64,000 nucleotides of DNA from WGMI01 sp041739275 (GCA_041739275.1 JBGSOF010000035.1:1-64000); one strand, 5' to 3'. Positions 40,792 through 50,588 are shown, numbered from the stretch's first letter. The notes: generated by a model not told the origin, from the sequence alone. A program made the numbers and translations.

Positions 40792-42159
40792 TCAAACCAC
40801 CATCCCCACCACCACAGCCGTAAAAAAGCTCGCCAAGGTGCCTGCGATCAAAGCCCTGAAACCCAAAGACGCCAGTTCAGATCTGCGATTGGGCGCCAGA
40901 ACCCCGATTCCGCCAATTTGGATGCCGATGGAAGCAAAGTTGGCGAATCCACACAAGGCATAGGTCGCGATGAGCACGGAGCGCAGACTCGAAAAAGCCC
41001 CTTGGTCTTTGAGCTCAGCCAGAGATACATAGGCCACAAATTCGTTCAGGACCGTCTTTTCGCCCAACAATTGACCCACATAGGCCGCATCGACCCAGTC
41101 GACTCCGAGCAGCCATGCCAAAGGCGCCAAAAGCCCGCCGAGCAGTGCCTCAAAACTCAGGGAAGTATAACGGCCGGCGCTCAGAGTGGCGATTTGGTTG
41201 TTGAGCCCGAGCCATGGGCCTAGCACATCGCCGAGAAAAGAATTGAGCATGCCGATCAGCGCCACAAAAACCAGCAACATCGCCCCCACATTCACGGCCA
41301 ACATCAAGCCCTGGGTTGTACCTGCAGACAGGGCTTCTAATGCGTTGACCCCAAAAGACGAGCCGTCGATGCGTTCGGTTGAAGGCACGACGCCGCGCTC
41401 AGGAACCATCATCTTGGCACTGAGTATCGCGGCGGGAGCACTCATCACTGAGGCGGAGAGTAAATGTTTGGCAAAAAGCGCTTGCTGCACCGGATCGTCC
41501 CCGCCCAAAAAACCGACAAAAGCCGCGAGCACCCCGCCCGCAATCGTCGCCATTCCCCCCGTCATGACACAAAAGAGTTCAGAACGACTCATGGTTGCTA
41601 AATAAGGCTTGACGAGTAAAGGGGCTTCGGTTTGTCCCAGAAAGATGTTGCCCACTGCCGATAGACTTTCGGCACCGCTCAAGCCCAAAAGCTTGCGCAG
41701 AGCCCGTGCAAAGAGCGAAACCATTCGCTGAAGCAGCCCGAAATAAAAGAGCAAAGAAGTGAGCGCAGAAAAGAAAACGATGGTGGGTAAAACCTGAAAG
41801 GCAAATACATAGCCTAAACTGCCTCGCTCCAGTGCCAAATCTCCAAAAATGAAACGCGCGCCCTCGCCTGAAAAAGACAGAACCCAAACAAAGGCCTTGC
41901 TAAAACCGTCAAACACACGAGCGGCGGGCGTCCAGTGCAAAATGAGAATGGCGAACGCAAGTTGAATGCCCAATGCCTTGAAAACCAACCCCCAACGAAT
42001 AGCCTTGCGGTCGGAACTGAGCAACCACGACAAGGAAATCAACACAAAGAGTCCGAGCAAGCCGCGAAACAAATGAGACCATTCCCAGCGCTCAGCGGCT
42101 TTGAAGCCCACGCCCAAAGCCGCGTTGAGGTCGACGGAAGAGTTCTCGAAACCCGACAT
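40792..42159 (-). CDS. nupC: NupC-family nucleoside transporter
   Basis: A 455-residue membrane protein of the concentrative nucleoside transporter family, which imports nucleosides with H+ or Na+. The core motifs are GQTEAPLLVKPYLATMSRSELFCVMTGGMATIAGGVLAAF (first substrate-binding hairpin) and EFVAYVSLAEL followed by ALCGFANFASIGIQIGG (second). An N-terminal extension of about 30 residues precedes the first span. I take the ATG at 42159, overlapping the preceding stop by one base (TGATG), rather than the TTG at 42162. Confidence 0.9.
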   Translation of the reverse strand: MSGFENSSVDLNAALGVGFKAAERWEWSHLFRGLLGLFVLISLSWLLSSDRKAIRWGLVFKALGIQLAFAILILHWTPAARVFDGFSKAFVWVLSFSGEGARFIFGDLALERGSLGYVFAFQVLPTIVFFSALTSLLFYFGLLQRMVSLFARALRKLLGLSGAESLSAVGNIFLGQTEAPLLVKPYLATMSRSELFCVMTGGMATIAGGVLAAFVGFLGGDDPVQQALFAKHLLSASVMSAPAAILSAKMMVPERGVVPSTERIDGSSFGVNALEALSAGTTQGLMLAVNVGAMLLVFVALIGMLNSFLGDVLGPWLGLNNQIATLSAGRYTSLSFEALLGGLLAPLAWLLGVDWVDAAYVGQLLGEKTVLNEFVAYVSLAELKDQGAFSSLRSVLIATYALCGFANFASIGIQIGGIGVLAPNRRSELASLGFRALIAGTLASFFTAVVVGMVV

Positions 42160-42776
42160 CAAGCGGATTCTCGGCGGTCGAGTTCGTCTCTAAGCCTTGC
42201 CGCGAGTTCGTAGTCTTCGTTGGTTACCGCGGCTTCGAGCAATTCGCGAAGGCGTTCTATGGTTTCCATAGACCAGCGCTCGGCTTGGGTCGGCGGCTCT
42301 TCGATGTCTGAAAGCGAATCGTCGGTGGTGCCCGCCTCCGTTTCGTTCCCACCTGCGTATTCGTCCATAATAACCCCCGCCTTGTCGAGAATGGAACGCT
42401 CGGTGTAAATCGGGCAATCGAGGCGAGCCGCCAAAGCCACAGCGTCTGAGGTACGCGCGTCTAAGGCCACGTTTTTGCCGTGGTCGTCTTCGCAGAGAAG
42501 GTTGGCATGGAAAACCCCTTCGCGCAAATCGTGGATGTACACCTCGACCAGGCGAATGGAGAAGGCCTTGGCGAAGCTCGCGAACAAATCGTGGGTAAGC
42601 GGACGCGGTGGATCGATCGAGCGCTCGAGAGCTATGGCAATGCTCTGCGCCTCAAAAGCACCGATGATAATAGGCAGGCTTCTACCGCCGTTTTCTTCGC
42701 CCAAGATCAAGGCATATGCACCCGATTGAGTCTGGCTGTAAGACAGACCCTTCACTGTAAGTCTTACTTTGGCCAT
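42159..42776 (-). CDS. Bifunctional nuclease domain (DUF151) protein with C-terminal UVR motif
   Basis: A 205-residue protein. Residues 1 to about 135 are a BFN/DUF151 domain (LPIIIGAFEAQSIAIALE, then VALDARTSDAVALAARLDCPIYTERSILDKAG). After an acidic linker, residues 165-203 form a UVR motif (ERLRELLEAAVTNEDYELAARLRDELDRRE), as used by UvrB/UvrC for protein contacts. Plant and actinobacterial BFN relatives were described as having nuclease activity; function in Bacteroidota is unknown to me. It lies between etfA (6 nt) and nupC. Confidence 0.85.
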   Translation of the reverse strand: MAKVRLTVKGLSYSQTQSGAYALILGEENGGRSLPIIIGAFEAQSIAIALERSIDPPRPLTHDLFASFAKAFSIRLVEVYIHDLREGVFHANLLCEDDHGKNVALDARTSDAVALAARLDCPIYTERSILDKAGVIMDEYAGGNETEAGTTDDSLSDIEEPPTQAERWSMETIERLRELLEAAVTNEDYELAARLRDELDRRESA

Positions 42777-42782
42777 GGATTA

Positions 42783-43748
42783 TTAATGCCCGGTCTTGAA
42801 TGCCCGAACCGCTTCGGTGAGCTTGGGGATGACTTCAAAAGCATCGCCTACCACGCCGTAATCTGCCGCTTTGAAGAAAGGGGCTTCCGGGTCTGAGTTA
42901 ATCACCACGATGGTCTTGGATCCGCTGACCCCTGCCAAATGCTGAATGGCTCCCGAGATGCCGACCGCGATGTACAAATTGGGGTTGATTGCAATGCCCG
43001 TTTGCCCGACGTGCTCGCTGTGAGGCCTCCAGTGCATATCCGAAACCGGCTTGGAACAGGCCGTGCCCGCACCGAGAACGCCGGCGAGTTCTTCGAGCAT
43101 TTTCCAGTTTTCGGGGGCCTTGAGTCCTCGGCCGCCAGAGACGACGATTTCGGCTTCGGGAAGTGCAATGGTGCCTGTGGAACGTTCGACGGATACCTGC
43201 ACGGTTTTGGCATCTGAACCCGAGACGGCAGAGGTCTCGACCGAAACCTCGACCGGGTGTTCAATCAAGCCGATTCCATTGGGCACAATGCTCAAAACAT
43301 GCTTCTGCGACTTGCTTTCGAAGCTTGAAAAACCCTTGCCCGAAAAAGCTCCGCGCTTCACGCGCAGCGGGGCGACCGAAGACGGCAACTCGACACACTG
43401 GGTGATGAGCGCCGCAGATATGTGGACGGAGACCAAAGGAGCCAAAGATTTGCCGTTAAAGGATCCCGAAATCACGACAGCCCCCGCACCCAATCGCTCG
43501 GCCTCGGCGGCTAAGGCACCCGCAAAGCGATGCGCCTCAAACACATTAAAAGAAGTGTCGTTCAGGTGAACCACTTTCGAAATCCCGTATCGCCCCAAAG
43601 CCTTGAGGTCGTCGGAGCAGGGTCCGAAGACCAATGCGATCGACTCGACGCCCATTTCGCGGCCTACGGCAGAGGCATAGCCCGCAGCTTCAAAGGTGGC
43701 CTTCTTGAAATGACCTTCCCATGTTTCGGCAAAAACGACAACCGACAT
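42783..43748 (-). CDS. etfA: Electron transfer flavoprotein alpha subunit
   Basis: 321 residues. With EtfB it passes electrons from acyl-CoA dehydrogenases to ETF:quinone oxidoreductase. The C-terminal FAD domain has VVSGGRGLKAPENW, SKPVSDMHWRPHSEHVGQTGIAINPNLYIAVGISGAIQH and a TIVVINSDPEAPFF stretch. The N-terminal half has the weaker ETF fold. It follows etfB by 21 nt. Confidence 0.95.
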   Translation of the reverse strand: MSVVVFAETWEGHFKKATFEAAGYASAVGREMGVESIALVFGPCSDDLKALGRYGISKVVHLNDTSFNVFEAHRFAGALAAEAERLGAGAVVISGSFNGKSLAPLVSVHISAALITQCVELPSSVAPLRVKRGAFSGKGFSSFESKSQKHVLSIVPNGIGLIEHPVEVSVETSAVSGSDAKTVQVSVERSTGTIALPEAEIVVSGGRGLKAPENWKMLEELAGVLGAGTACSKPVSDMHWRPHSEHVGQTGIAINPNLYIAVGISGAIQHLAGVSGSKTIVVINSDPEAPFFKAADYGVVGDAFEVIPKLTEAVRAFKTGH

Positions 43749-43769
43749 AGTTCGATTCTTTAGTGTTAA

Positions 43770-44519
43770 TTAAATGACCTTGGCATTCTCGTGCAACCGG
43801 CGAACCAGCTCGCCCATATCGTCGGGGGAGACCATGACGCAGGCTTGCTTGCCGATGGGCTTTTCGAACGAAACCGCGCGGGTTCTCTCTTGACCCGAAG
43901 ATTGGGCCGGGCGAACCACCAACGGCTTGGTGCGCGCGGTCATAATTCCGCGCATGTTGGGAATGCGGAGGTCTTTTTCTTCGACCAAACCTTTTTGCCC
44001 TGCGACAACCATGGGAAAAGCCGCGCTCAATTTTTCGCGCCCCCCGTCGATTTCACGGATGAGTTCAGCCTGAGTTCCTTGAACTTCCATCCCCACGCAT
44101 CCATTCACAAAAGGCCATTCGAGCAGTGCGGCCAACATGCCCGGCACTTGTCCTCCGTTGTAGTCGATCGACTCTCGACCTGCGAGAACCAAGTCGTAGG
44201 AATTTTCGCGAACGAGCGAAGCCAGCTCAGAGGCTACCGCAAAGCCATCGGTCGGGTCGAGATCAATGCGGATGGCATCGTCGGCCCCGATGGCCAAGGC
44301 CTTGCGAATGGTGGGTTCGGCAGTAGCGGGGCCCACGTGAACCACGGTAACCGTTCCGCCCTGCTGTTCTTTGATCCAAAGGGCTCGGGTCAGCGAAAAC
44401 TCGTCGTACGGGTTGATGACAAATTGAACCCCTTGCGGATCGAAGGCGCTGCCGTCGGGGGTGAATTGAATTTTTGACGTCGTGTCGGGGACGTTGCTGA
44501 TGCAAACGAGAACCTTCAT
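43770..44519 (-). CDS. etfB: Electron transfer flavoprotein beta subunit
   Basis: 249 residues from the ATG at 44519 (MKVLVCISNVPDTTSKI). Conserved segments are INPYDEFSLTRAL, AGRESIDYNGGQVPGMLAALL and an AMP-binding region. It is the first gene of the etfB-etfA-BFN-nupC series. The 191-bp gap to the divergent DUF2807 gene (44520-44710) must hold both promoters; only imperfect -7 boxes are seen (TATCTTTC on plus, TATCTTCG on minus). Confidence 0.95.
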   Translation of the reverse strand: MKVLVCISNVPDTTSKIQFTPDGSAFDPQGVQFVINPYDEFSLTRALWIKEQQGGTVTVVHVGPATAEPTIRKALAIGADDAIRIDLDPTDGFAVASELASLVRENSYDLVLAGRESIDYNGGQVPGMLAALLEWPFVNGCVGMEVQGTQAELIREIDGGREKLSAAFPMVVAGQKGLVEEKDLRIPNMRGIMTARTKPLVVRPAQSSGQERTRAVSFEKPIGKQACVMVSPDDMGELVRRLHENAKVI

Positions 44520-44710
44520 CAAGTGTGATCTGGGGTTTAACCAATCGGCTCCTCGGAGCGAATTGCGCGAAGATAAGACGCGTTCGCCCTATCGCTATGG
44601 AACAACGCCCCCGGCCTTGTGTTCGAGCAGGGCAGAAAAAAGCCGAATACCGCCTTTTTTAGCGAGACGAGAGGCGAAGTATCTTTCAGCCCATTCTTGA
44701 TTTTTCACAA

Positions 44711-45403
44711 ATGATTCGCCTGAATAAAATTTTCCTGTTGCTCTGCCTCGCCCTCGCCACAGCGGCCAAAGCACAAGAAACCAGCCGAAAAACGCGCTCG
44801 AACGAGGCCTTTGAGCACCTGAGCGTCTGCGGTGCGTTCAAGGTCTTTTTGCGCCAAGGGGGCAGTGCCGAAGTCGTTGTTGTGGCCTCGGGCAAACAGC
44901 ACGAAGGGGTTACCGTCGAAAATGTTTCAGGCCACTTGAGGATTTGCACCTCTGGCTCGGGCTGGAATGCCCCCGAAACCGAAGTGTACATTACCGCAAC
45001 CTCAGAATTGAAATCGATCGAAATCGAAGGCGCGGTTGAGCTGCGCACCAGCAACACGCTTTCTGCCCCCGAGTTTCGAATTGGCTGCAGCGGATCTTCT
45101 CAAATCGTCTTTTTAGCCGAGGTGGAGAATCTGGTACTCAAGTGCAGCGGTTCGTCATCAGCGGTTTTGAAGGGTCGGAACAGGAATTTGGCAAGTGAAT
45201 TGTCGGGTGCCTCGGCACTGAATGCAGCGAATCTTCAATGCGACCGGGCCACGGTGATTCAATCGGGCGCTTCGAACGCAAAAATGCGCGTGATCGAGAA
45301 AATCGATGCGCGACTGAGCGGAGCTTCCGTACTCGAACTCATCGGCAAACCCGAGGAAACCGTCGAAGAAACAACCGGGGCCGCGGAATTGAGATACCTA
45401 TAA
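44711..45403 (+). CDS. DUF2807 (head GIN) domain secreted protein
   Basis: 230 residues with a signal peptide (MIRLNKIFLLLCLALATAAKAQ). The mature part is a right-handed beta-solenoid-like DUF2807 domain, with repeated short strands such as SIEIEGAVELRT, FRIGCSGSSQIVF, LVLKCSGSSSAVLKG and ELSGASALNAANL, Ser/Gly at the turns. This family has been labelled a putative autotransporter adhesin, but in Bacteroidota it is simply a widespread envelope protein of unknown function. A phosphohexomutase gene follows 10 nt later, probably on one transcript. Confidence 0.85.
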   Translation: MIRLNKIFLLLCLALATAAKAQETSRKTRSNEAFEHLSVCGAFKVFLRQGGSAEVVVVASGKQHEGVTVENVSGHLRICTSGSGWNAPETEVYITATSELKSIEIEGAVELRTSNTLSAPEFRIGCSGSSQIVFLAEVENLVLKCSGSSSAVLKGRNRNLASELSGASALNAANLQCDRATVIQSGASNAKMRVIEKIDARLSGASVLELIGKPEETVEETTGAAELRYL

Positions 45404-45413
45404 AAAACACCCA

Positions 45414-47132
45414 ATGGAACCAAATATTCTCGAACGAGCGCAGCGATGGCTCGACGGGCCGTTTGACGAGGACGTCAAAAGTGAGATTCGCTCGTGGATG
45501 GCAAACGATCCCAAGGCCTTGACCGATGCCTTTTATACCGATCTCGATTTTGGCACCGGCGGCCTGCGCGGGGTGATGGGCACCGGCTCGAACCGAGTGA
45601 ATCGCTACACTTTGGGCATGGCGACCCAGGGACTTTCCAACTACCTGAGGGCAAATAATTCAGGAGCGCTCAAAGTCGCGATCAGCCACGACTGCAGACA
45701 CAACAGCCGCGCTTTTGCCGAACAGACCGCTGAAATTTTGGCGGCCAACGACATCGATGCCTATCTATTTCCCGATCTGCGCCCCACTCCCCTTCTGTCG
45801 TTTGCCATTCGCGAACTCGGCTGCGACGCGGGAATCATGATTACCGCTTCTCATAATCCCGCCGAATACAATGGCTATAAAGTCTACGGTTCTGATGGCG
45901 GACAGTTGGTGCCTCCACACGACAAAGGGGTCATCGCCGAAGTTCGCCGAGTGAGCCCCGCGGACATTCGCAGCGCGGGAGGCAAGGGAAAAGTGTTCGA
46001 AATTGGCCCCGAAGTGGAGCGGTCGTACCTGGACAAGCTCCGCGCTCTTTCTCTCGGAGATACGGGCAAAAAGGGTTTTAAGGTAGTTTTTACCTCGCTG
46101 CACGGCACAGGCATTACGCTCTTGCCGAAAGCACTCGAAGAAAGCGGTTTCGACCAAGTCTTGATCGTCCAATCTCAAGCCCAACCCGACGGGGCATTCC
46201 CGACCGTTGAGAGCCCAAACCCCGAAGAAGCGGGCGCATTGGCCGAGGCCGTTCTCTTGGCCGAAGAACAAGCCGCAGACTTGGTGATTGGCACAGACCC
46301 CGATGCCGATCGGGTAGGCCTCGCAGTACGCGATTTCTCGGGAAAAATGAGGCTTTTGAACGGAAACGAATCGGCCGCGGTTTTGATCGACTACCTGCTG
46401 TCGGAATTGCGAAAAACAGGCGGGCTCGAAAATGCATTTATCGCCTCGACGGTGGTCACTACGCGCTTGCTCTTGGCCATTGCCAAAGAGTACGGCGTTG
46501 ATTGTTTTGAGGTGTTGACCGGTTTTAAGTGGATTGCTGAGTTAATTCGCAAAAACGAAGGTGTCAAGCGCTTTATCGGCGGTGGTGAAGAGAGCTACGG
46601 CTATTTGATCGGCGATTTTGTTCGAGACAAAGACGCGGTCGGTTCTTCGGTGTTTCTTGCTGAAGTGGCAGCGAAGGCACGGGCCGAAGGCTCTAGTTTT
46701 TACGGAAGATTGGTCGATCTCTGGCTCAAGCATGGGATGTATCTCGAGACGGGCCGTTCGCTCACGCTAAAAGGTCAAAGTGGAGCCGCTGAAATCGAAC
46801 TCATGATGAACCGCATCCGCACCCGGCCTCCCCTCGAATTGGGTGGCTCGCGGGTGGTCGAAATAAGGGACTACCTGAGCGGAAAGGCTTCGAAACCCGA
46901 TGGCTCCGGCAAGCGAGATCTCGGCTTGCCTTCGTCGAACGTCATTCAACTCTTGACCGAAGACGACAGCATCCTTACCGCCCGGCCCTCGGGCACTGAA
47001 CCAAAGATTAAATTCTACCTCGGGTTGAGAGGCGAACTCGGTTCGAAAGCAGAGGTGGAATCGGTGCGTTCGGCCTTGCTGCAAAGGGGCCGTGAGATAC
47101 TCGATCGCATGACCCGCACCCAAGACTCGTGA
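45414..47132 (+). CDS. Phosphoglucomutase/phosphomannomutase
   Basis: A 572-residue alpha-D-phosphohexomutase that interconverts hexose 6- and 1-phosphates, feeding nucleotide-sugar synthesis. The phosphoserine loop is MITASHNPAEYNGYK (Ser146), the metal loop GTDPDADRVGLAV, the sugar loop GGEESYGYL, and the phosphate-binding loop RPSGTEPKIKFYL. The length matches the PgcA-type enzymes of Bacteroidota/Firmicutes. Its stop overlaps the next gene as GTGA. Confidence 0.93.
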   Translation: MEPNILERAQRWLDGPFDEDVKSEIRSWMANDPKALTDAFYTDLDFGTGGLRGVMGTGSNRVNRYTLGMATQGLSNYLRANNSGALKVAISHDCRHNSRAFAEQTAEILAANDIDAYLFPDLRPTPLLSFAIRELGCDAGIMITASHNPAEYNGYKVYGSDGGQLVPPHDKGVIAEVRRVSPADIRSAGGKGKVFEIGPEVERSYLDKLRALSLGDTGKKGFKVVFTSLHGTGITLLPKALEESGFDQVLIVQSQAQPDGAFPTVESPNPEEAGALAEAVLLAEEQAADLVIGTDPDADRVGLAVRDFSGKMRLLNGNESAAVLIDYLLSELRKTGGLENAFIASTVVTTRLLLAIAKEYGVDCFEVLTGFKWIAELIRKNEGVKRFIGGGEESYGYLIGDFVRDKDAVGSSVFLAEVAAKARAEGSSFYGRLVDLWLKHGMYLETGRSLTLKGQSGAAEIELMMNRIRTRPPLELGGSRVVEIRDYLSGKASKPDGSGKRDLGLPSSNVIQLLTEDDSILTARPSGTEPKIKFYLGLRGELGSKAEVESVRSALLQRGREILDRMTRTQDS

Positions 47133-48811
47133 ACAGGAGTGTTCTGATCTGGGCTTGTGTGTTTTTGGCGCTGGTCGCTTATGCCGCGGGGCTCTGGATC
47201 GACCCCATGGACATCGACTCGGCTCAGTATGCCTCTTTGAGTCGAGAAATGGCCGATTCCGGGGGGTATCTGATGGTGAAGCTGCGCGGAAACGACTACC
47301 TCGACAAACCTCCCCTGCTCTTTTGGGTCTCTGCCGCCAGCTTCGAACTCTTTGGAGTTTCGAATCCGAGTTTTAAATGGATTCCGTTGCTGTCGGCTTT
47401 TTTTGCGGTCTATGCCACCTACAGGCTCGGGCGTCTGCTCTACGGAGAGCGAACCGGGCGCTATGCCGCATTGATGCTGGGCACGTGTCAAGCGTGGTTT
47501 CTCTTTACCCTCGACTTGCGCACCGATACTTTGTTGAGCGCTTGGGTGATTGGCTCGGTGTGGAAACTGGCGGAATACAAAGCAAAAGGCAAGACTGCAG
47601 ACGCTCTTTTGGGCGGACTTTTCGCAGGGCTCGCCATGCTCTCGAAGGGCCCTCTGGGTTTGATGATCCCCGTCCTCGCGCTCGGGGGGAGCATTCTTCT
47701 CGAACGCGATTTTAAAACCCTCCTCAAGCCGGCGTGGTATTTCTCGATCGCCTTGGCTTTTGTGGTACTCATACCGATGGCATGGGGGCTTTACAGGCAG
47801 TTCGACTTGAATCCCGACCAAGTCGTTCTGATGCCCACGCCCAAGGGTCTCGAAGAACGAACCGGCGTTTCAGGGCTCCGCTTCTTTTTTTGGGAACAAA
47901 GTTTTGGACGGATCTCGGGAGAAAATGCTTGGAAAGACAACTCAGGCCCCTTCTTTTTTGTCCACAACTTTCTTTGGGCCTTTATGCCGTGGAGCCTGTT
48001 CGCCACCATCGCGCTGTTTTGGAAGTTTTTGCGCGAAGTCTCGGCTTTTCGGCGAGGCGAGTCGGGAGACTGGCTGGCATGGAGCGGATTCGTTTTCCCC
48101 TTTTTGGCCTTGAGCGCTTCTCAATACAAATTGCCGCACTACATTTTTCCGCTCTTCCCCTTTGCCGCACTTTTCACCGCGCAATACTTCGCCCATTTCG
48201 CTCAAAAGAGTTCTGCGGGCAGAAGTTGGCAAACCGCTTTGGCCGTGCTGCCGATTGGCGTTTCGGCCGCGCTTTCGGGCGTGCTGTTGTTCTGGGTCTT
48301 CAGGGGACCTATACCCGTATTCGGCCTAGCCCTGGCGGCTTTCGGCCTTTCGATGGCCGCTCTTTTTCAGGTGAAGGGTTCAGAGCGCTGGATTCTCGGC
48401 TGCGCACTGTCTTCGGTGGGAGTGAACCTCGTGCTCAACCTCCACTTTTATCCGCGATTGCTCCAATATCAAGCGGGAACACAGCTGGCCAAGCGATTGA
48501 CCGCCTTGGGAGCCGATGCAACGAACACCGCTTATTTGGCGGTTCACGCCTATTCCTTCGACTTTGAAATGAAATCGGCCATTGCCGTGAGGCCCGAACT
48601 GAGCGATTTAAAAACTCGAGATCGATTTGTGGTGGTCGATTCAAAGGGCCTTCAGAGCATGCGCGAAGCAGGGGTCCAACTCGGGCAAACCATCGAAATG
48701 CCCAATTATCCGGCCACCCGATTGAGCGGCGATTTTCTAAACCCTCGCACGCGCGCGGGTGCAGTCGATCGCTGGTATGGAGTCGAGATAGTCGGCCTGC
48801 CGGAGCTTTGA
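47129..48811 (+). CDS. Family 39 glycosyltransferase (ArnT/PMT-like membrane protein)
   Basis: A 560-residue integral membrane protein with about 11-12 spans. The first periplasmic loop has IDPMDIDSAQYASLSREMADSGGYLM and YLDKPPLLFW, the acidic/DKPP pattern of ArnT/PMT enzymes that use polyprenyl-phosphate sugars to glycosylate lipid A or proteins. A later SKGPLGLMIP matches the family. It starts at GTG 47129, coupled to the phosphohexomutase. Acceptor and sugar unknown. Confidence 0.88.
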   Translation: MNRSVLIWACVFLALVAYAAGLWIDPMDIDSAQYASLSREMADSGGYLMVKLRGNDYLDKPPLLFWVSAASFELFGVSNPSFKWIPLLSAFFAVYATYRLGRLLYGERTGRYAALMLGTCQAWFLFTLDLRTDTLLSAWVIGSVWKLAEYKAKGKTADALLGGLFAGLAMLSKGPLGLMIPVLALGGSILLERDFKTLLKPAWYFSIALAFVVLIPMAWGLYRQFDLNPDQVVLMPTPKGLEERTGVSGLRFFFWEQSFGRISGENAWKDNSGPFFFVHNFLWAFMPWSLFATIALFWKFLREVSAFRRGESGDWLAWSGFVFPFLALSASQYKLPHYIFPLFPFAALFTAQYFAHFAQKSSAGRSWQTALAVLPIGVSAALSGVLLFWVFRGPIPVFGLALAAFGLSMAALFQVKGSERWILGCALSSVGVNLVLNLHFYPRLLQYQAGTQLAKRLTALGADATNTAYLAVHAYSFDFEMKSAIAVRPELSDLKTRDRFVVVDSKGLQSMREAGVQLGQTIEMPNYPATRLSGDFLNPRTRAGAVDRWYGVEIVGLPEL

Positions 48812-48879
48812 GCTGCAAGTCGGCGAGCCGACGCTCTAATCCGTTGAAACTGCCGACTTTTGAAACAAACTGATCCACC

Positions 48880-50106
48880 ATGACTGCACCCGCGCTTAAG
48901 AGCTTTTTTATAATTCTCACCATCCTCGCATTGTCTTCGTGCCGCAACCCTCAAGAGCCGGCGAGCTCGGTTTGGCAAACCTCCGTGCATCGAGCCGAGT
49001 TGATCATCAGCGATAGCTTGAGCATTCCGTTTGAAGTGTCTTGGGAGACTGAATCCGATACGGTCTTAAACATTTTTAATGGCCAAGAGCGCATCCGAGT
49101 TACCGACATCCGACGAGCCGGAGACAGCCTGTTGCTCCGCATGCCCGTATTTCAGTCGTACTTCAAAATTGCGCCGAACAAAACGGGATTCGCGGGACAT
49201 TGGTACGATCCCGATCGCGAGGGTCGCTATCGCATACCGGTTCGCTTCTCGATCTCTGAAAATACGCGATTCGACAAGGTGAAAGACCCGGGCTTCAGCA
49301 TCAACAAAAAGTGGATGGTCACTTTTGACCCTTCGGGAGAAAAACCGCGCAAGGGCTTGGGTGAATTCTCTCAAGAAAACGGCATCGCCACGGGCAGCAT
49401 CCTCACCGAAAGCGGCGACTATCGCTATCTGGTCGGCTCGATAGACGGAAGTCGAGTTCAGCTCAGCACCTTCGACGGGGTGCATGCATATCTGTTTCGC
49501 GGAAGACTCGTGGAGACCGATCGAATTGAAGGGACGTTTTATTCGGGAAATCATCATTCCAAACCCTTTAACGCGGTTCGCGATGACTCGTTCACCCTGG
49601 GCATGGCCGATTCGCTTTCGAAGATCACTGCCGATCGATTTGATTTTAAGTTTGTTACCTTAACAGGCGACACTTTGAGCTCTTCAGACCCTCGTTTTAA
49701 GGACAAGGTGGTGATCGCACAGATTATGGGTTCATGGTGCCCGAATTGCATGGACGAAACCCGGTTTTTCAACGAGCTCTACGACCGCTATTCCAGCCGT
49801 GGACTCGAAATTGTCGGGCTGGCCTTCGAACGCTCAAACGAACTTGAAAAAGCCAGACCCGCTCTGCAAAAAATGATCGACGACTTGGAAATCAAATACC
49901 CCGTTCTGCACGCGGGGAGCACGGCTGAAATCGCAGAAAAAATGCCTCAAATTCAGCCTTTTAGAGGATACCCCACTTCGATTTTTATCGACAGAGAAGG
50001 AAACGTTCGAAAAGTGCATGCGGGTTTTAGCGGGCCGGGAACCAGTCTGTACCGCGAATATGCGGAGTCGACCGACCGCTTTGTTTCTCAATTGCTGGCC
50101 GAGTGA
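48880..50106 (+). CDS. TlpA-like thioredoxin-fold lipoprotein
   Basis: 408 residues. The lipoprotein signal has lipobox LSSC (Cys21). The long N-terminal half is beta-rich without a family I can name. From about residue 255 a TlpA/ResA-type thioredoxin domain carries the redox site SWCPNC (Cys287 and Cys290) and a cis-Pro region YPTSIFIDREG. It should act on periplasmic disulfides, for instance in cytochrome maturation. Its TGA overlaps the next GTG by 4 nt. Confidence 0.88.
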   Translation: MTAPALKSFFIILTILALSSCRNPQEPASSVWQTSVHRAELIISDSLSIPFEVSWETESDTVLNIFNGQERIRVTDIRRAGDSLLLRMPVFQSYFKIAPNKTGFAGHWYDPDREGRYRIPVRFSISENTRFDKVKDPGFSINKKWMVTFDPSGEKPRKGLGEFSQENGIATGSILTESGDYRYLVGSIDGSRVQLSTFDGVHAYLFRGRLVETDRIEGTFYSGNHHSKPFNAVRDDSFTLGMADSLSKITADRFDFKFVTLTGDTLSSSDPRFKDKVVIAQIMGSWCPNCMDETRFFNELYDRYSSRGLEIVGLAFERSNELEKARPALQKMIDDLEIKYPVLHAGSTAEIAEKMPQIQPFRGYPTSIFIDREGNVRKVHAGFSGPGTSLYREYAESTDRFVSQLLAE

Positions 50107-50588
50107 AAAAGAACTCCGAAAACCCCATAATCCGCGAGGAGCATCGCAAGCTCGCAAAGCAAATCAAGAGGAGAGCTCCGGCCGATTTAGACGATCGAAT
50201 TCACCGCCTGCACCACGAGGCCTTTGCCCGGATTGATTGTCTCGAATGCGCCAACTGCTGTAAAACGACCGGGCCACTCTGGATCGACAAAGATGTCGAA
50301 CGGGTTTCAAAGAGACTGAAAATGAAACCTATAGACTTCGAATCGCGCTATTTGCGCCGAGACGAAGACGGCGATCTGGTGTTAAAGCAGCTGCCGTGTG
50401 TTTTTCTGGGCGCCGATCACCGTTGCTCGATTTACGACGACCGCCCCAAAGCCTGCCGGGAGTATCCGCACACCGACCGGAGAAGACAAGCGCAGATTGT
50501 CGATATCAGCCTAAAAAATACAGCGATTTGCCCGGCTGTTTCTCAGATTTTCGATCGGTTGCACGAACAGCTCATCGGGGGGCTCTAG
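50103..50588 (+). CDS. YkgJ-type cysteine-cluster protein
   Basis: 161 residues from GTG 50103. The N-terminal cluster CLECANCCKT, a later CVFLG, then CSIYDDRPKACREYPH, form the CxxxCxxCC/CX5-8C pattern of the UPF0153/YkgJ family, thought to bind iron or zinc. The coupling to the TlpA-like lipoprotein suggests a shared redox or metal role, but no activity is established. Confidence 0.85.
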   Translation: MKKNSENPIIREEHRKLAKQIKRRAPADLDDRIHRLHHEAFARIDCLECANCCKTTGPLWIDKDVERVSKRLKMKPIDFESRYLRRDEDGDLVLKQLPCVFLGADHRCSIYDDRPKACREYPHTDRRRQAQIVDISLKNTAICPAVSQIFDRLHEQLIGGL

